This document shows, one piece after another, positions 45,701 to 53,832 of a stretch of DNA of 64,000 bases. The stretch covers positions 111,386 through 175,385 of the forward strand of contig JBDWKL010000016.1 of NCBI GenBank assembly GCA_039973685.1. Reading direction: 5' to 3'. This DNA is from Hyphomicrobiales bacterium (GTDB taxonomy: Bacteria; Pseudomonadota; Alphaproteobacteria; Rhizobiales; JACESI01). The notes below the pieces were generated by a model. That model was not told the DNA's origin, ran no database searches, and was given only the letters and a program-made list of their open reading frames with translations. Position numbers and translations under genes: made by a program. Each line of letters begins with the position of its first letter. Position 1 is the stretch's first letter.

Positions 45701-46184
45701 GGATGGGTTCACTAAGACAAGAAAGAGCATTGATTGTCTCAGTCAGTACCTCAATAGAATGACCCTCTGGCACCACTGCAATGATTGAGCCCTCTGCCCA
45801 CTCAAGACAGTCAGTTAAAATGAGATGGCAATTCTTGCGTGTTTCATCATTTGATTGTGGTGCGCGAAGTCTGCCAGTTGAAAGCAGGCGACAAAGGCGG
45901 GCATAGGCGGCGCGGTCTTCTGGCCAGATTAAAAGGTCGGGCGTACCATCGGCAAAAACAAGACGACACCCAACACGGTATTCAATGCCCGCTTCTTTGG
46001 CAGCGATATGGCCGCGCACTGATCCGGCCAGCGTGTTTTCGTCGCAGATTGAAAAACCAGCAAGGCCCAACATAGTTGATTGCGCTGCAACTTCTTCGGG
46101 GTGGGATGCACCTTTTAAGAAGGTGAAATTGCTAGTGATGCCGAGCTCTGCAAAAGGTAGGTTTGTGGGTAAGTCTGGGGCCAT
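42747..46184 (-). CDS. dnaE2: Error-prone DNA polymerase DnaE2 (ImuC)
   Basis: DnaE2/ImuC is the damage-induced alpha-type polymerase of the ImuABC mutasome. From the ATG at 46184, which overlaps the imuB stop as TGATG, the product has 1145 residues. It starts with the PHP domain (FAELGITSNFTFLKGASHPEE), contains the catalytic PDIDVDFEHERREEVIQY segment (Asp triad), a helix-hairpin-helix region (about residue 870) and an OB-fold (about 970-1060). It lacks the long C-terminal clamp-binding tail of replicative DnaE1, as expected. It is the last gene of an SOS operon. Confidence 0.94.
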   Translation of the reverse strand: MAPDLPTNLPFAELGITSNFTFLKGASHPEEVAAQSTMLGLAGFSICDENTLAGSVRGHIAAKEAGIEYRVGCRLVFADGTPDLLIWPEDRAAYARLCRLLSTGRLRAPQSNDETRKNCHLILTDCLEWAEGSIIAVVPEGHSIEVLTETINALSCLSEPIRLILSMPYGASDKRRLFELIKLARQTKARMMASNLPLYHTKERRPLQDTITAIREHVPLTKAGCLLSQNAERHLKTTYDMPFLAREVPEAFHETIKVMEAINFTLDELSYNYPQESSGKSATPQEELERLAYKGAEARYPDGVPDKVERGLKHELSLIHRLRYAPYFLTVYDIVRFARSQKILCQGRGSAANSVTCYCIGITEVNPDKIDVLFERFISEERKEPPDIDVDFEHERREEVIQYIYQKYGRHRAGLAATVTTYRARSAIREVGKAFGLSEDCVGSLSATIWGQSSSTISKEEAARIGYNPNDPMIKKVIEITEELIGFPRHLSQHVGGFVITDDRLDEVIPLQNATMQDRTIVEWDKDDLNHLNILKIDVLALGMLSCLRKAFSLLHQHYGLAYTLATQPSEDPRVYNMISRADTLGVFQIESRAQMSMLPRLKPREFYDLVIEVAIVRPGPIQGDMVHPYLRRRQGLEKVIYPSKELEDVLAKTLGVPLFQEQAMKIAIVGAGFSPGEADRLRRAMATFRRVGTIGSFQQKMVNGMVAKGYEAAFAERCFKQIEGFGEYGFPESHAASFALLVYASCWFKCFYPDVFAAALLNSQPMGFYAPAQIVRDAREHGVEVRPVDVNYSTFDNQLEAMSKDWQISHHLHTKNQAMKDDIQTRYAMRLGFRQIKGLSAAIADQLVAARGDGYRSLRDLWLRGGLSRAIIERLADADAFRSIGLDRRRALWDARHLDSSPKRKDGTQHLPLFDRADMPALQNEPEIDLPKMPLSEHVINDYRYLSLSLKAHPVSFVREQLNEARARPTADLEVMHNNQFVSVAGLVLVRQRPGSAKGVIFATIEDETGIANIIVWPKTFKKYRPIVMGARFIKVSGKLQKADGVTHVIANHIEDWTDHLALLSEDIYQVDILDRADEVKRPVDDIGTKITSRTIRGRRSVTAPVTKNDIEAYINARVEGLAATSEESIEATKRVMPKGRNFH

Positions 46185-47893
46185 CAAGCAAACAGCCCGT
46201 GCACATACCATTTCGGGTTGGTGCGTTCTTCTTCATAAAGACCGTCACGATAGAGCCAGAAGCGGCGCCCTTCTTCATCTTCAATGCGGTAGTAATCACG
46301 GGTGAAGCGGGGCTTGATGCCTTTGTCACGCCACCAAGGCGCGCTGATGCGTTCAGGGCCTTCTACGCGGCTCACTGTATAAAGCAGGTGCCGCCAACGA
46401 AAGCTGCGTGGTGGGCCTTCTGGGACGGCGGCAATTGTCTCAATTTCTTCTGGCTGGTCAAACAGGCGAATGGGTCGTGTGATGGGCTGATCTTTGTGGG
46501 GCGAAGGCCACGCTTGGGTGTTGGGTGCGCCATCAACGGCGCGTTGGCGAATGATAGCTTCTTCCGGTTGGTGGCTGTCACCCGATGAAAGGCGAATGAT
46601 GTTTTCAACGCCAAGGCGAACCCCAAGCTTGTCAATCAAATGGGCAAGATCGGCATTTAATGTGTTGGTTTCATCTTGGTGAAAGCTTGTTTGTTCTGCT
46701 TTGTGTGGCTCGCTTAAAAGGATTGATAATCGGATCACATCAAAACCATCCGCTTCTGTTTGGCGGCGGGCAGAAAAGCGCTCGAGGCTTTCGTCTAATC
46801 GGTCGCGAAACAAAGTGACGATGGCATCTGCATTGGTGAGGCTCTTTGCTGTCGAAATTTGTGCTTGTGTCATGCCGCCGTCACTTTGAAACAAGTGAGC
46901 CTCCACGACCCGCGCGCCTTCGCCTCTTGTCTCCAACGTCACGACAAGAGTTTCAGCCAGTTTGCGCAGAATGGTGTCTATGTCAGTTGAATGGCTTATA
47001 GGTTCATGAAAACGCCGTTCAACCATGAGAGCAGGAACAGGAAGGCGGGGCGAAATGCTTTCTTCTTCATCGCCCAACGCCCGATTGATATTGCGGATGA
47101 GGTGAAGCCCGAACCGATTGGCGAGAGGGGCACGGGGGAGGTCGATGATTTGCTCAATTCGTTTTAGACCGACGCGGATCATGGTCTCTTCAATGGCTGG
47201 GTCTAAGCGAAGGGCGGCGATGGGCATGGCGTTGAGGGTGGGTTTTTCTTGTCCTGCTTTTATGATTTTTCCATTTGAAAACCGACTAACAGCCCATGCG
47301 GTGCCAACGGTGCTTGCAAGCCCGGTTTGCACCATGAAGCCTTGTGCGTTGAGCTTCTCTTTGATGTCCGCCACCATGATGGTTTCAGCGTCTTGGGTAG
47401 GATTAGATAGAGACGTGAAAAGATGGGCGCAGCCTGTAATGTCAAAGAGCAAACCATATTTAAAAAGACTGGAGGAAAGGGGGGATTTATCAAAGGTGCT
47501 TGCTTCACGATCGAGCGCGACCAGTGGTGTGTAGCGATTGGCCCAATCGGCAATGGTTTCTAAAAGGGCCGCGTTTGCGCGTGGGTCGTCTTCTGCCACA
47601 TCCAAATTTGGATATTGAGCGCGAGCATCAGCCAGCGTTTGCCCTACCCGTAAAGAGAGTGCTTCCGCGGCATGATTGACGGCGACAATGCGTTGGGCTG
47701 ACTTAATCGAGGCAATTAAGATGAGGGGCTGATCGTCGTCGCCTTTTTTGCGCCAGTGTTTACCCTTTTCAAGCCGTGCCAGTCGGTCGGTGGCGAGATA
47801 AGGAAGCCACAGCGCCAGATACCGTCTTGCTGCTTTCTTGAGAGGTGCCGGTGCGGGCGATGGTTCTCTTATTGGCTGTTTCAAATTTTGCAT
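46184..47893 (-). CDS. imuB: Y-family-like DNA polymerase ImuB
   Basis: ImuB is the catalytically inactive Y-family protein that links ImuA, DnaE2 and the beta clamp. With the ATG at 47893 the product has 569 residues, starting with a Pro-rich leader before the conserved RRYLALWLPYLATDRL core. The Y-family region follows, with the little-finger region around residues 240-340 and a C-terminal extension. The acidic catalytic residues of active Y polymerases are not evident. A TTG start at 47977 is possible but less likely. Either start overlaps the 3' end of imuA by more than 120 bp. Confidence 0.88.
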   Translation of the reverse strand: MQNLKQPIREPSPAPAPLKKAARRYLALWLPYLATDRLARLEKGKHWRKKGDDDQPLILIASIKSAQRIVAVNHAAEALSLRVGQTLADARAQYPNLDVAEDDPRANAALLETIADWANRYTPLVALDREASTFDKSPLSSSLFKYGLLFDITGCAHLFTSLSNPTQDAETIMVADIKEKLNAQGFMVQTGLASTVGTAWAVSRFSNGKIIKAGQEKPTLNAMPIAALRLDPAIEETMIRVGLKRIEQIIDLPRAPLANRFGLHLIRNINRALGDEEESISPRLPVPALMVERRFHEPISHSTDIDTILRKLAETLVVTLETRGEGARVVEAHLFQSDGGMTQAQISTAKSLTNADAIVTLFRDRLDESLERFSARRQTEADGFDVIRLSILLSEPHKAEQTSFHQDETNTLNADLAHLIDKLGVRLGVENIIRLSSGDSHQPEEAIIRQRAVDGAPNTQAWPSPHKDQPITRPIRLFDQPEEIETIAAVPEGPPRSFRWRHLLYTVSRVEGPERISAPWWRDKGIKPRFTRDYYRIEDEEGRRFWLYRDGLYEEERTNPKWYVHGLFA

Positions 47894-48635
47894 GATGGGT
47901 GTTCCATTGAAGCGTGAAAGTGCCGGTTTGGCCTTGCCTGTTTCTGGTGAGATTTGCGATGAAAGCGGGATGGCCAATGCCGTCTTGAAAACCGCTTAAG
48001 GTGCCAGCACTTGCCGTCTCAATTTGCCAGCGGGTGAGCGCAATGGAAGGGGCTGGTGGGTCGCTTCCTGCAAGCAGTATAAAGCAAGGCGTGTGGTTGG
48101 TTTCTGCCCGCAAATGAAGACGGCGGGTTGCGGCAAGGCTAAGGCCTTTAGTGCTGCTTTGCAGGTTCAAGACCACGCTTAGAGCGCCCCCCAAACTGAG
48201 CGCTTCTTCGGCAGCCCATAACGCGTCTTTTTCCCTTGCCGTTTGTACAATCAGCAATCGATCAGGGGGCAGGCCAAAGCCATGAAGGCCCGGTCCATAA
48301 AGAAAACCAGTTTCGATAAGAGCTTTATGGGTCGCAATCCAGATAAGCGGCCCTTGGCGCTGTGCGGACAATTGTGACAACACACCAAGCAAAAACCCAG
48401 AACCAGCACCTGCCTCACGGTTTGACGTGCTAATCTCATTCAAGCAAAAAAGCGGCATGGCCTTGTGGGTGAAAGTTTGATCAATCGATTCGATTCCGAA
48501 ACAAAATTGATCGTGCTTGATAGAATTCTCCATAAGCTGTGCATCTGGCAGGGTTTTATCCGGTGCCAGTTGGTTCTCAAGACTTGCGATTTGTGTTTTT
48601 AGGCGACGCAAAAGGTCGCTGCGTATCTGGGTCAT
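47769..48635 (-). CDS. imuA: SOS mutagenesis protein ImuA
   Basis: ImuA is a RecA-like accessory protein of the ImuA-ImuB-DnaE2 translesion system. The 288-residue product has a RecA/SulA-like core: FCFGIESIDQTF, GAGSGFLLGVLSQLSA, PLIWIATHKALIETGFLYGPGLHGFGLPPDRLL and the LRWQ-type RWQIETA region. The last 40 or so residues are Ser/Thr/Arg-rich and are encoded in DNA that overlaps the start of imuB in another frame. An SOS box lies 12 bp before its ATG. It diverges from the DUF3445 gene. Confidence 0.88.
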   Translation of the reverse strand: MTQIRSDLLRRLKTQIASLENQLAPDKTLPDAQLMENSIKHDQFCFGIESIDQTFTHKAMPLFCLNEISTSNREAGAGSGFLLGVLSQLSAQRQGPLIWIATHKALIETGFLYGPGLHGFGLPPDRLLIVQTAREKDALWAAEEALSLGGALSVVLNLQSSTKGLSLAATRRLHLRAETNHTPCFILLAGSDPPAPSIALTRWQIETASAGTLSGFQDGIGHPAFIANLTRNRQGQTGTFTLQWNTHHAKFETANKRTIARTGTSQESSKTVSGAVASLSRHRPTGTA

Positions 48636-48646
48636 CGATTCTCAAT

Positions 48647-48661
48647 GTTCTTATTTTGTTC
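48647..48661 (-). promoter_or_regulatory. LexA (SOS) box upstream of imuA-imuB-dnaE2
   Basis: GTTC-TTATTTT-GTTC (GAAC-N7-GAAC on the minus strand) exactly matches the direct-repeat SOS box known for alphaproteobacterial LexA. It is 12 bp upstream of the imuA start and about 100 bp upstream of the divergent DUF3445 gene. Confidence 0.92.
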
Positions 48662-48762
48662 TTATAGATTCCAAACTGTTTAAAAAGAGTCAAGCGAAAG
48701 ACTTGGAGAGCTGGAAAGTCGCTGCTAGGTTTGCCGCTGTAACCTCTTATTTCAGGCGTTTC

Positions 48763-49596
48763 ATGACGGTCTTTCACAAACCTTTTGCAATCGGGCTTTT
48801 GCCACTTAACCTTAGTGAATGGTTGGATGTGGACGGCCAGTTGGAATTCTATCTGGAAGAAAAAGATCGGCTTTATGACGCGCACCCTGATTTGGTTTTT
48901 CAGGCAGAAGAGGGGACGCAGACTTCACAAGACGAAATTTTGCAGTCGATTATCGAATGTCTGATTGCTCAATACCCGTCGCTTTATCAAAAGCAGGGTG
49001 ATGTTATGAGTATTGGCAAGCGTCAGGTTTCATTAGATGACCAACCACCGCTTTTAACGGCTGCCCGTATTTGCCAAGATGATTTGATTTTAATGCGTCA
49101 TGGTCCAGAAGGATGGCGCTTGGTGGCGGCGTCTTTGTCATTTCCGTCTTCGTGGTCTTTGGTTGAGAAGTTTGGCAAACCGATGGATCAAATCCACGCG
49201 CCCGTGCCAGCCTTTGGGCCGAACACGCGCAATGCCATGATGATTGATCGTATTTTCGATAAGTTGCAGGTGGAACTTCCCGTTTGGCGACAAAACTGGA
49301 GCCTGCATGAAGATGATGCGCTTTATCACCCTTCTGCTTCCATGATGCGGCCTGAAAAGTTTGAAAACCGTAATCTAACCCACGACCCCTATGTGCGAGT
49401 TGAGCGGCAGACATTGCGCAAGATGCCTCGCTCTGGCGATATCCTTTTTACCGTCCGCATTTACTTAGACCGCGTGAGCGCGCTTCGACAAAAACCGGAG
49501 GGCGAGGCAGGTGTCGCGCAGCTCAACGAGCAATTGTCGAATATGACGGCGGATGAACTGGCTTATAAAGGCATTCCGTTTGGGCTATCGGTTTAG
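48763..49596 (+). CDS. DUF3445 family protein (heme-dependent oxidative N-demethylase-like)
   Basis: The 277-residue product (ATG at 48763, starting MTVFHKPFAIGLLPL) matches DUF3445: the LPLNLSEWL start, YPSLYQ segment, VQEDLILM-type CQDDLILMRHGPEGWRLVAASLSFPSSW core, PVPAFGPNTRNAMMIDRIFD and the RVERQTLRKMP region. Members include heme-dependent oxidative N-demethylases of amines. Substrate here is unknown. The longer ORF from 48517 overlaps imuA and is rejected. It shares a divergent promoter region containing the SOS box with imuA. Confidence 0.85.
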   Translation: MTVFHKPFAIGLLPLNLSEWLDVDGQLEFYLEEKDRLYDAHPDLVFQAEEGTQTSQDEILQSIIECLIAQYPSLYQKQGDVMSIGKRQVSLDDQPPLLTAARICQDDLILMRHGPEGWRLVAASLSFPSSWSLVEKFGKPMDQIHAPVPAFGPNTRNAMMIDRIFDKLQVELPVWRQNWSLHEDDALYHPSASMMRPEKFENRNLTHDPYVRVERQTLRKMPRSGDILFTVRIYLDRVSALRQKPEGEAGVAQLNEQLSNMTADELAYKGIPFGLSV

Positions 49597-49677
49597 CAAT
49601 GAGAAGGCCTTTGTTGTCCTATGAAAAAAAGCCAAGGTGGGTTACAAGTTGGCGAACTGAATAATCCGGAGCTTACT

Positions 49678-50307
49678 ATGATTGATCTATACACTTGGAC
49701 GACACCGAATGGCCGTAAGGTCTCTATTCTGCTTGAAGAGTTGGGCGTGCCTTATACAGCTCATCCAATTAACATTGGTGAAGATGATCAGTTCAAACCT
49801 GAATTTCTTGAAATCAGCCCAAACAATAAAATTCCGGCAATTGTCGACCAAGATAACGGCATGAAGCTTATGGAATCAGGCGCGATCATGATGTATCTGG
49901 CTGATAAATACGGTCAGTTTCTTCCTAAAGAGGGCGAAGCACGGTGGCGGGTGATTGAATGGTTGATGTGGCAAAAAGCAGGCTTCGGCCCAATGCTTGG
50001 TCAAGGTCACCACTTCTCGCATTTCAACCCTGGAAAATCAGAATATGCCGCTGACCGGTTCCGCACTGAAGCCAACCGTCTTTATGGGGTGCTAGATAAG
50101 CAGCTTGAAGGACAAGACTATATCTGTGGTGAGTACAGCATTGCTGATATGGCTTGCTGGCCGTGGGCATCACGCTATGAATGGCACAAAGTGGATATTA
50201 CCAAATTTCCGAATGTACAGGCGTGGTACAATCGTCTTTTAGAGCGGCCTGCCGTTCAAAAGGGCTATCATGTGCCGAAAGTTATGGGTGAAATCCCGAC
50301 AGCTTAG
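49678..50307 (+). CDS. Glutathione S-transferase family protein (YfcG/YghU/Ure2-like)
   Basis: The 209-residue product (ATG at 49678, GGAG ribosome-binding site; starting MIDLYTWTTPNGRKVSILLEEL) has an N-terminal thioredoxin-like GST domain with the Thr-Pro-Asn motif (TTPNG) typical of the Nu-class disulfide reductases, a cis-Pro region (ISPNNKIPAIVD), ESGAI, and an all-helical C-terminal domain (SIADMACWPW). Likely a glutathione-dependent disulfide reductase. The longer ORF start at 49621 lacks conservation. Confidence 0.92.
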   Translation: MIDLYTWTTPNGRKVSILLEELGVPYTAHPINIGEDDQFKPEFLEISPNNKIPAIVDQDNGMKLMESGAIMMYLADKYGQFLPKEGEARWRVIEWLMWQKAGFGPMLGQGHHFSHFNPGKSEYAADRFRTEANRLYGVLDKQLEGQDYICGEYSIADMACWPWASRYEWHKVDITKFPNVQAWYNRLLERPAVQKGYHVPKVMGEIPTA

Positions 50308-50333
50308 CCGTCGGGTTCATCTAGGTACAAGCC

Positions 50334-51029
50334 TTAGCCTGCTTGCGCGAAATCCAGGCCGAAGGCCTTTAGCGCACTAATCCAATCGTTCGCAGTTGTG
50401 TTTAATTGCGGACGATGCGGCGTCCAGAAGGTCACCATATGCAAACGGCCTTTGCCGTCATAAATGCTCATCTCATGGTAAGAGCGATCGACTTCTTCAT
50501 CTGCATTGGTATCAATGATGGTCGTGCGAAATTTAATGCGCGCGGCGCGCCATGAACAGTCTAACGGCGCCAATGCATCATCTGCATCACACAGCGTTGC
50601 AAAGCGGACAAACCCACGGCGCACGCCAATGCGCGGGAATTGATTGACCCGACCCATAATGTGAACATTGGTGTTTGATGACACGGGTACCGCAGAAATT
50701 GGTTTTAATTCACCCGTCACATCTTGCGTGAAAAGTGGATCATCGCGCACGCCCAAATGAGCCTGCTTGGCATCGACATCAATGGTCATGACATGAAGCT
50801 GGTGAATTTCGTCACCGCATTCAATCGCCCCTTGTAAGAAGCCAGTCGACATCATTTCAAAAGAAGGACCACGCGCTTCATTGCCATTTGCATCAGGAAT
50901 GATGAACTGGCAGGCATGGGCAGGTGTTTGGGAAAGTGGGCTGAAGCTTAGAAGAGCGGCACCCAGAAAAAGCGATAGGAAGACGGGAATGCGACGTTTG
51001 GTCTTGGTAGTCCATAGAAGATTAGCCAT
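50334..51029 (-). CDS. Hypothetical secreted protein
   Basis: I do not recognise this family. The 231-residue product has a clear Sec signal: basic N-terminus (KTKRR), hydrophobic stretch about residues 16-32, and an Ala-His-Ala cleavage region near residue 39, just before a Cys. The mature part is beta-rich with five or so Cys residues (about 40, 70, 153, 163), suggesting disulfides in the periplasm. It lies alone, converging with the GST gene and diverging from the septation protein A gene. Confidence 0.7.
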   Translation of the reverse strand: MANLLWTTKTKRRIPVFLSLFLGAALLSFSPLSQTPAHACQFIIPDANGNEARGPSFEMMSTGFLQGAIECGDEIHQLHVMTIDVDAKQAHLGVRDDPLFTQDVTGELKPISAVPVSSNTNVHIMGRVNQFPRIGVRRGFVRFATLCDADDALAPLDCSWRAARIKFRTTIIDTNADEEVDRSYHEMSIYDGKGRLHMVTFWTPHRPQLNTTANDWISALKAFGLDFAQAG

Positions 51030-51224
51030 GTGAACCTCACAAGTTTGCCGTTATCCTCCCTGTACTCGTACTTTACACTTCCTAAAGTAGAACGGTAAAA
51101 GGTTAACAACTTATCACTATTCAAAACCGATACGTGTTTACAACGCATCAAACGTCAATGCTCTGGACAATAGCACTAGATAGGCCCATATCCAGATCAC
51201 ATCATTGTAATTTAGGATTTTGCC

Positions 51225-51866
51225 GTGGATAGACAAATCACAGTTGCTAAAAAAAACGAGATCAACCCAATTTTGAAGTTTGCACTTGAGTTAGGACCGC
51301 TGCTGGTTTTCTTCTTTGCAAATTCCAAAGGTGAGCAATTGGCGGAGCAATTTCCGATCCTCGCCTCCTTTGGTGGACCGATCTTTATCGCAACCGGATT
51401 ATTTATGATTGCGATGGTGATTTCGCTCGGTCTTTCACTGTTGCTAACCCGCACCGTGCCCATGATGCCGCTCGTGACCCTCGCTGTGGTTTTGGTATTT
51501 GGCGGTTTGACGCTTTATTTGCAGGATGACACGTTCATCAAGATGAAGCCGACTATTGTGAACATGCTCTTTGCTTCTGTTTTGTTGATTGGGCTTTATT
51601 TTGGCAAATCATTTCTTGCTTATGTATTTGAATCTGCTTTTAAAATTACAGAAGAAGGGTGGCGTATATTAACCCTGCGTTGGGGCCTGTTTTTTATCTT
51701 TCTTGCGGTCTTAAACGAAGTGGTTTGGCGTAATTCTTCAACGGATTTTTGGGTATCATTTAAGGTGTGGGGCACCATGCCAATCACGATGGTTTTTGCT
51801 ATGTTTCAAATGACGGTTGTCACCCGTTATGCCCTGCCGGAAGAAGAGGATGAGGGCGCGGAATAA
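51225..51866 (+). CDS. ispZ: Septation protein A (YciB/IspZ family inner-membrane protein)
   Basis: Members of this family are polytopic inner-membrane proteins needed for normal septation and envelope integrity. The 213-residue product has five or so transmembrane helices and the family motifs [12 protein letters not shown] near the start, [23 protein letters not shown] in the middle, and [20 protein letters not shown]. The start is GTG with an AGGA box nine bases upstream. In many relatives the gene adjoins ftsY; here ftsY is 11 kb away. Confidence 0.93.
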   Translation: MDRQITVAKKNEINPILKFALELGPLLVFFFANSKGEQLAEQFPILASFGGPIFIATGLFMIAMVISLGLSLLLTRTVPMMPLVTLAVVLVFGGLTLYLQDDTFIKMKPTIVNMLFASVLLIGLYFGKSFLAYVFESAFKITEEGWRILTLRWGLFFIFLAVLNEVVWRNSSTDFWVSFKVWGTMPITMVFAMFQMTVVTRYALPEEEDEGAE

Positions 51867-51871
51867 GCGCC

Positions 51872-52381
51872 TTATTCTGGGTTTTTAAATGGCCCGATAG
51901 CCTCGCCCATTTCCACCATCAAATCTTGTTTTAATGCCCAATGGACGGATGGAAAAGCAAGGTCTTCCCACGGTATGTCGTCCCAATCAAACAGTTGCAC
52001 ATCGAGACTTTCTGGCCCTGCTGCAAAATGGGGCGTCTGCAAGCGTGCGCGATACATTAATTGCACTTGCGAGATATGCGGGACGGCATAAACAGCAAGC
52101 AGACTGTCTATAATGAGGTCGGCGCAGGCTTCTTCTTGCGCTTCACGTATTGCACCATTTTCTGGCGTCTCATTTAACTCCAAATATCCAGCAGGCAGGG
52201 TCCAATAGCCAGATCGCGGCTCAATCGCGCGTTTGCAAAGCAAAATCTTGCCCTCATGGCGGACCACGGAACCGACCACAATTTTCGGGTTCACATAATC
52301 AATAAAGCCGCAGGTCGTGCAAACATCACGCTCATGCGTATCGCCATCAGGCACTTGTTTGGTGAAATTTTCCGTCTCCAT
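51872..52381 (-). CDS. Nudix hydrolase with N-terminal CxxC
   Basis: Nudix enzymes cleave nucleoside diphosphates linked to another group. The 169-residue product has a Nudix box (GYLELNETPENGAIREAQEEA, in which the REAQEE residues bind metal, about residues 70-90) and an N-terminal half zinc ribbon (CTTCGF). This layout is like the NudC/ADP-ribose-type ribbon Nudix proteins, but no second Cys pair is visible. Substrate unknown. It converges with the ispZ gene, five bases apart. Confidence 0.87.
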   Translation of the reverse strand: METENFTKQVPDGDTHERDVCTTCGFIDYVNPKIVVGSVVRHEGKILLCKRAIEPRSGYWTLPAGYLELNETPENGAIREAQEEACADLIIDSLLAVYAVPHISQVQLMYRARLQTPHFAAGPESLDVQLFDWDDIPWEDLAFPSVHWALKQDLMVEMGEAIGPFKNPE

Positions 52382-52496
52382 AAAACTATTTATAGAACAA
52401 AATCCCGAACTATCCAGCTTTGGATTGTTTTGCGGGCGCAGACCTCGGTTAGTAAAGGAATGGCTGATTGCTTATGGAGAATCGCGATTAGCTTGC

Positions 52497-52988
52497 CTAA
52501 TGCACTTCTCGGCTTGGCATATCTTGGTGGGCGATATCCATTAAGACGTTGGCAGGCACAGGGCTTAAAACGGACTGCGCGCGTTGAAGGGCGAAAGCTA
52601 AGTCGCGTGCGGCAAAGGCTACCTCATCGCAGCGTTTGGTGCAGCTTAGGGCCTGCAAACATATTTCTGCGGCAGCGTCATCACCGTGTTGCATGGCAGC
52701 GATTAGTCCCATCACCAAACATTCATCACGGCATAGCGCATCATCTTCCAGCGGGAGCGTTCTTAAAGGGCAGTTGGCGCATGTGCCAAGGGTTTTGACG
52801 AATGTAATCAAACGGCTCATGCAATCACGCGCGTTCTTTGCGCCGAGCTCAAGGCAGAAGAGGTTCCATGCCTCATCCCAAAGCCGCACATTCTTCGTTG
52901 CAAAACCAAGCGTCCAACGTCTGTAGCCTTGAAGGATGAGCATTTCTGCTGGCCTATTCACGTATCTTTCTGCCGCATTGATAGACAT
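52497..52988 (-). CDS. Hypothetical Cys-containing protein
   Basis: A 163-residue product from the ATG at 52988. I recognise no domain. It appears mainly alpha-helical, with eight Cys residues, including the CANCPL and CRDECL pairs around residues 90-110, a possible metal or redox site. It resembles the unnamed conserved hypotheticals seen in Hyphomicrobiales. Its promoter region (52989-53165) is shared with the divergent DUF924 gene and contains three copies of a TCAAGTTAAA-like motif. Confidence 0.62.
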   Translation of the reverse strand: MSINAAERYVNRPAEMLILQGYRRWTLGFATKNVRLWDEAWNLFCLELGAKNARDCMSRLITFVKTLGTCANCPLRTLPLEDDALCRDECLVMGLIAAMQHGDDAAAEICLQALSCTKRCDEVAFAARDLAFALQRAQSVLSPVPANVLMDIAHQDMPSREVH

Positions 52989-53018
52989 GCTGAACCTCAA
53001 CTTGTTTGCGTTTATTGA

Positions 53019-53086
53019 TTTAACTTGATATTATTACTCATGTTAAAAAGCATGAATTATTTCTTGTGTCAAATACTCAAGTTAAA
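53019..53086. promoter_or_regulatory. Three-copy TCAAGTTAAA-type motif in a divergent promoter
   Basis: TTTAACTTGA (53019-53028) is the exact inverse of TCAAGTTAAA (53077-53086), and TCATGTTAAA (53038-53047) is a one-mismatch direct copy. The two direct copies share ACTCA(A/T)GTTAAA and are 39 bp apart. The arrangement suggests an operator array for a dimeric regulator between the Cys-rich hypothetical gene and the DUF924 gene. Confidence 0.5.
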
Positions 53087-53165
53087 TTTTGTTTCAGAAA
53101 ATGACTGCGCTATGCTTTAAAATAGATAACGCACCAAAGCATGTATCCGGCAGGAAATTAGCCAA

Positions 53166-53711
53166 GTGAATACCCCAAGCGCACAAGATGTTCTTTCATT
53201 CTGGTTTGAAGAAATCAGCCCAAAGCAGCAATTCGTCAAAGATGAGCAATTTGACGCCGAAATCAAACGACGTTTTGGGCCGCTTCATGCAAGCTTGAAA
53301 AAAGATGCATCAAGCTTCACCAGCACGCCCAAAGGCGCTCTTGCTGCAATTTTGGTGTTCGATCAATTCTCCAGAAATATGTTTCGCGGTTCGGGCCAAG
53401 CTTTTGATACGGACCCGTTAGCGCTTTTAATTGCGAAAGATCTCATTACATCGGGCGCAGATAAAACCATGCCAGATAATCACCGCATCTTTGTCTATAT
53501 GCCGTTCATGCATGCAGAAACGTTGGAAGACCAAGAGCAATCTGTTGCACTATTCACAGCGCTTGGGATCACATCAAACATTGCTTATGCCAATAAGCAT
53601 CACGATGTTGTCAAAAAATATGGCCGCTTTCCTCATAGAAATAAAGCCATTGATCGAGTATCCTCACCAGAAGAGAAAACCTTCATTAACACACCTGGCA
53701 CAGCGTTCTAA
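53166..53711 (+). CDS. DUF924 family protein
   Basis: The 181-residue product is a DUF924 protein: start VLSFWFEE, the DEQFDAEIKRRFGPLHASL segment, LAAILVFDQFSRNMFRG and HHDVVKKYGRFPHRNKAI near the C-terminus. These are conserved all-helical cytoplasmic proteins, distantly TPR-like, without an established function. It diverges from the Cys-rich hypothetical gene. Confidence 0.88.
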   Translation: MNTPSAQDVLSFWFEEISPKQQFVKDEQFDAEIKRRFGPLHASLKKDASSFTSTPKGALAAILVFDQFSRNMFRGSGQAFDTDPLALLIAKDLITSGADKTMPDNHRIFVYMPFMHAETLEDQEQSVALFTALGITSNIAYANKHHDVVKKYGRFPHRNKAIDRVSSPEEKTFINTPGTAF

Positions 53712-53832
53712 CGGTATGTTGAACAACCTCAAGGAGTCGTTACTCGCTTGATTAAGTTGTTTTGCTTATATTAGTTACAATTAATGCGTGCTTAGGTGCG
53801 CACAAACCCTACGACTATCTTTTTGGAAAATT

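Noticed and set aside
48517..48762. N-terminal extension of the DUF3445 ORF
   Set aside because: It would overlap imuA and the SOS box; conserved sequence begins at the ATG at 48763.
52256..52798. 180-codon plus-strand ORF spanning the Nudix promoter and the Cys-rich gene
   Set aside because: It overlaps two better-supported minus-strand genes and shows no domain.
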